A stretch of DNA of 64,000 nucleotides. It comes from an uncultured Alistipes sp. Its GTDB lineage: Bacteria; Bacteroidota; Bacteroidia; Bacteroidales; Rikenellaceae. Shown piece after piece: positions 63,677 to 64,000 of this stretch. Every line of letters starts with the position of its first letter. Within the stretch, counting starts at the first letter, position 1. The notes beneath the pieces were generated by a model that had not been told where the DNA came from, did no database searches, and saw only the letters and a list, made by a program, of their open reading frames with translations. The position numbers and the translations under genes are program-made. Location of the stretch: assembly GCA_947591475.1 (NCBI GenBank), contig CANQDE010000004.1, positions 176,330-240,329 on the forward strand, in the 5' to 3' direction.

Positions 63677-64000
63677 ATGAAAACAATTCAAGCTATCAAA
63701 TGCCTCTCCATTAGGGATTACCTATCCCAGCGAGGTCTACATCCGGCTAAAGACAATCCGCGATACGGTCTTTATCTTTCACCGCTGCGCGACGAACGGA
63801 CGCCGAGTTTCAAGGTAGACTACATGCAAAACTTGTGGTATGACTTCGGGCTGGGCACAGGCGGCTCAATTATCGACCTTGTGATGCGGCTGGAACGGTG
63901 CGATTTCACACAAGCCATCCGGTGTGGAGAGACCGGAGCATGCTGGGACAGCATGGGAGTCATAAAACAGTGCCAAGATCTGCATTTTAGAGCAGGAAGG
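63677..64000 (+). CDS. CHC2-type primase-like (toprim family) protein, N-terminal part
   Basis: The frame is open from ATG 63677 to the window end (108 codons). IRDYLSQRGLHPAKDNPRYG, LSPLRDERTPSFKVDY and LWYDFGLGTGGSIIDLVMRL are the blocks of the CHC2-like N-terminus of primase/toprim proteins in Bacteroidota mobile elements; the zinc Cys/His of true DnaG are not there. After FTQAIR (about base 63920) the sequence no longer resembles the family (CGETGACWDSMGVIKQC), which may mark a rearrangement. It would act in replication or transfer of the element. Confidence 0.75.
   Translation, partial: MKTIQAIKCLSIRDYLSQRGLHPAKDNPRYGLYLSPLRDERTPSFKVDYMQNLWYDFGLGTGGSIIDLVMRLERCDFTQAIRCGETGACWDSMGVIKQCQDLHFRAGR

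Noticed and set aside
1..64000. CRISPR arrays, tRNA and rRNA genes
   Set aside because: No regularly spaced short direct repeats were seen. The strong hairpins examined lack the cloverleaf and TPsiC-like GGTTC-A box of tRNAs. rRNA sequence was not recognised anywhere.

Overview
The window looks like the chromosome of a Bacteroidota gut commensal, most likely Bacteroidales/Rikenellaceae (Alistipes-like). Four things support this. Many genes are preceded by the phylum's promoter signature, TTG about 20 bases before TAnnTTTG. The ribosomal operon has the Bacteroidales gene order. Phylum-typical families are present: a fimbrillin with a FISUMP domain, DUF4876/DUF6850 proteins, an S46 dipeptidyl-peptidase, DUF4834 and a Cbp1-like lipoprotein. 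Base composition is GC-rich for the phylum outside the last 9 kb. The genus is inference; no rRNA or tRNA gene was seen.

Layout. 1-5.1 kb: a trkA - GH3-like - deoxynucleoside kinase - rsmF operon behind a good promoter. 5.4-8.2 kb: a MerR regulator, an AT-rich orphan membrane protein, a Nif3-like protein and a coiled-coil zinc-ribbon protein. 8.2-13.7 kb: a GNAT enzyme, a long RelA/SpoT protein whose hydrolase domain has lost key residues, a hemolysin III-like protein divergent from it across a perfect palindrome, and purB. 13.8-17.2 kb: DUF4834, an Mla-type ABC permease/ATPase pair, a repeat-rich spacer and a Sel1-repeat protein. 17.3-36.2 kb: the joined str-S10-spc-alpha ribosomal superoperon (rpsL to rplQ, with fusA, secY, map, infA, rpoA), interrupted between rpsN and rpsH by 626 bp carrying a dispersed repeat, several hairpins and a new promoter. 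36.7-47.2 kb: sppA, an alpha-oxoamine synthase, aspA, a Cbp1-like lipoprotein, a DPP7-like peptidase and a membrane polyferredoxin. 47.4-54.7 kb: a minus-strand cell-surface operon with TonB-dependent receptor, DUF4876 lipoprotein, DUF6850 barrel and fimbrillin/FISUMP lipoprotein; the receptor carries an in-frame TGA and the fimbrillin a G9 tract. 55.1-64 kb: an accessory, more AT-rich region with a truncated hsdM, a one-polypeptide nuclease-methyltransferase, an orphan gene, then a mobile element (tyrosine integrase, archaeal-type ATPase, two small helix-turn-helix proteins and the start of a primase-like protein).

Two families of dispersed, strongly palindromic intergenic repeats run through the core genome. 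Family A has three copies, all in sense with neighbouring genes. Family B has four copies, each directly 3' of a plus-strand gene and mostly flanked by a second about 57-bp module. A tandemly duplicated long hairpin with a conserved loop lies before the Sel1 gene. These repeats, the interrupted ribosomal operon, the candidate small RNA behind purB and the restriction/orphan module are the least explained parts of the window.
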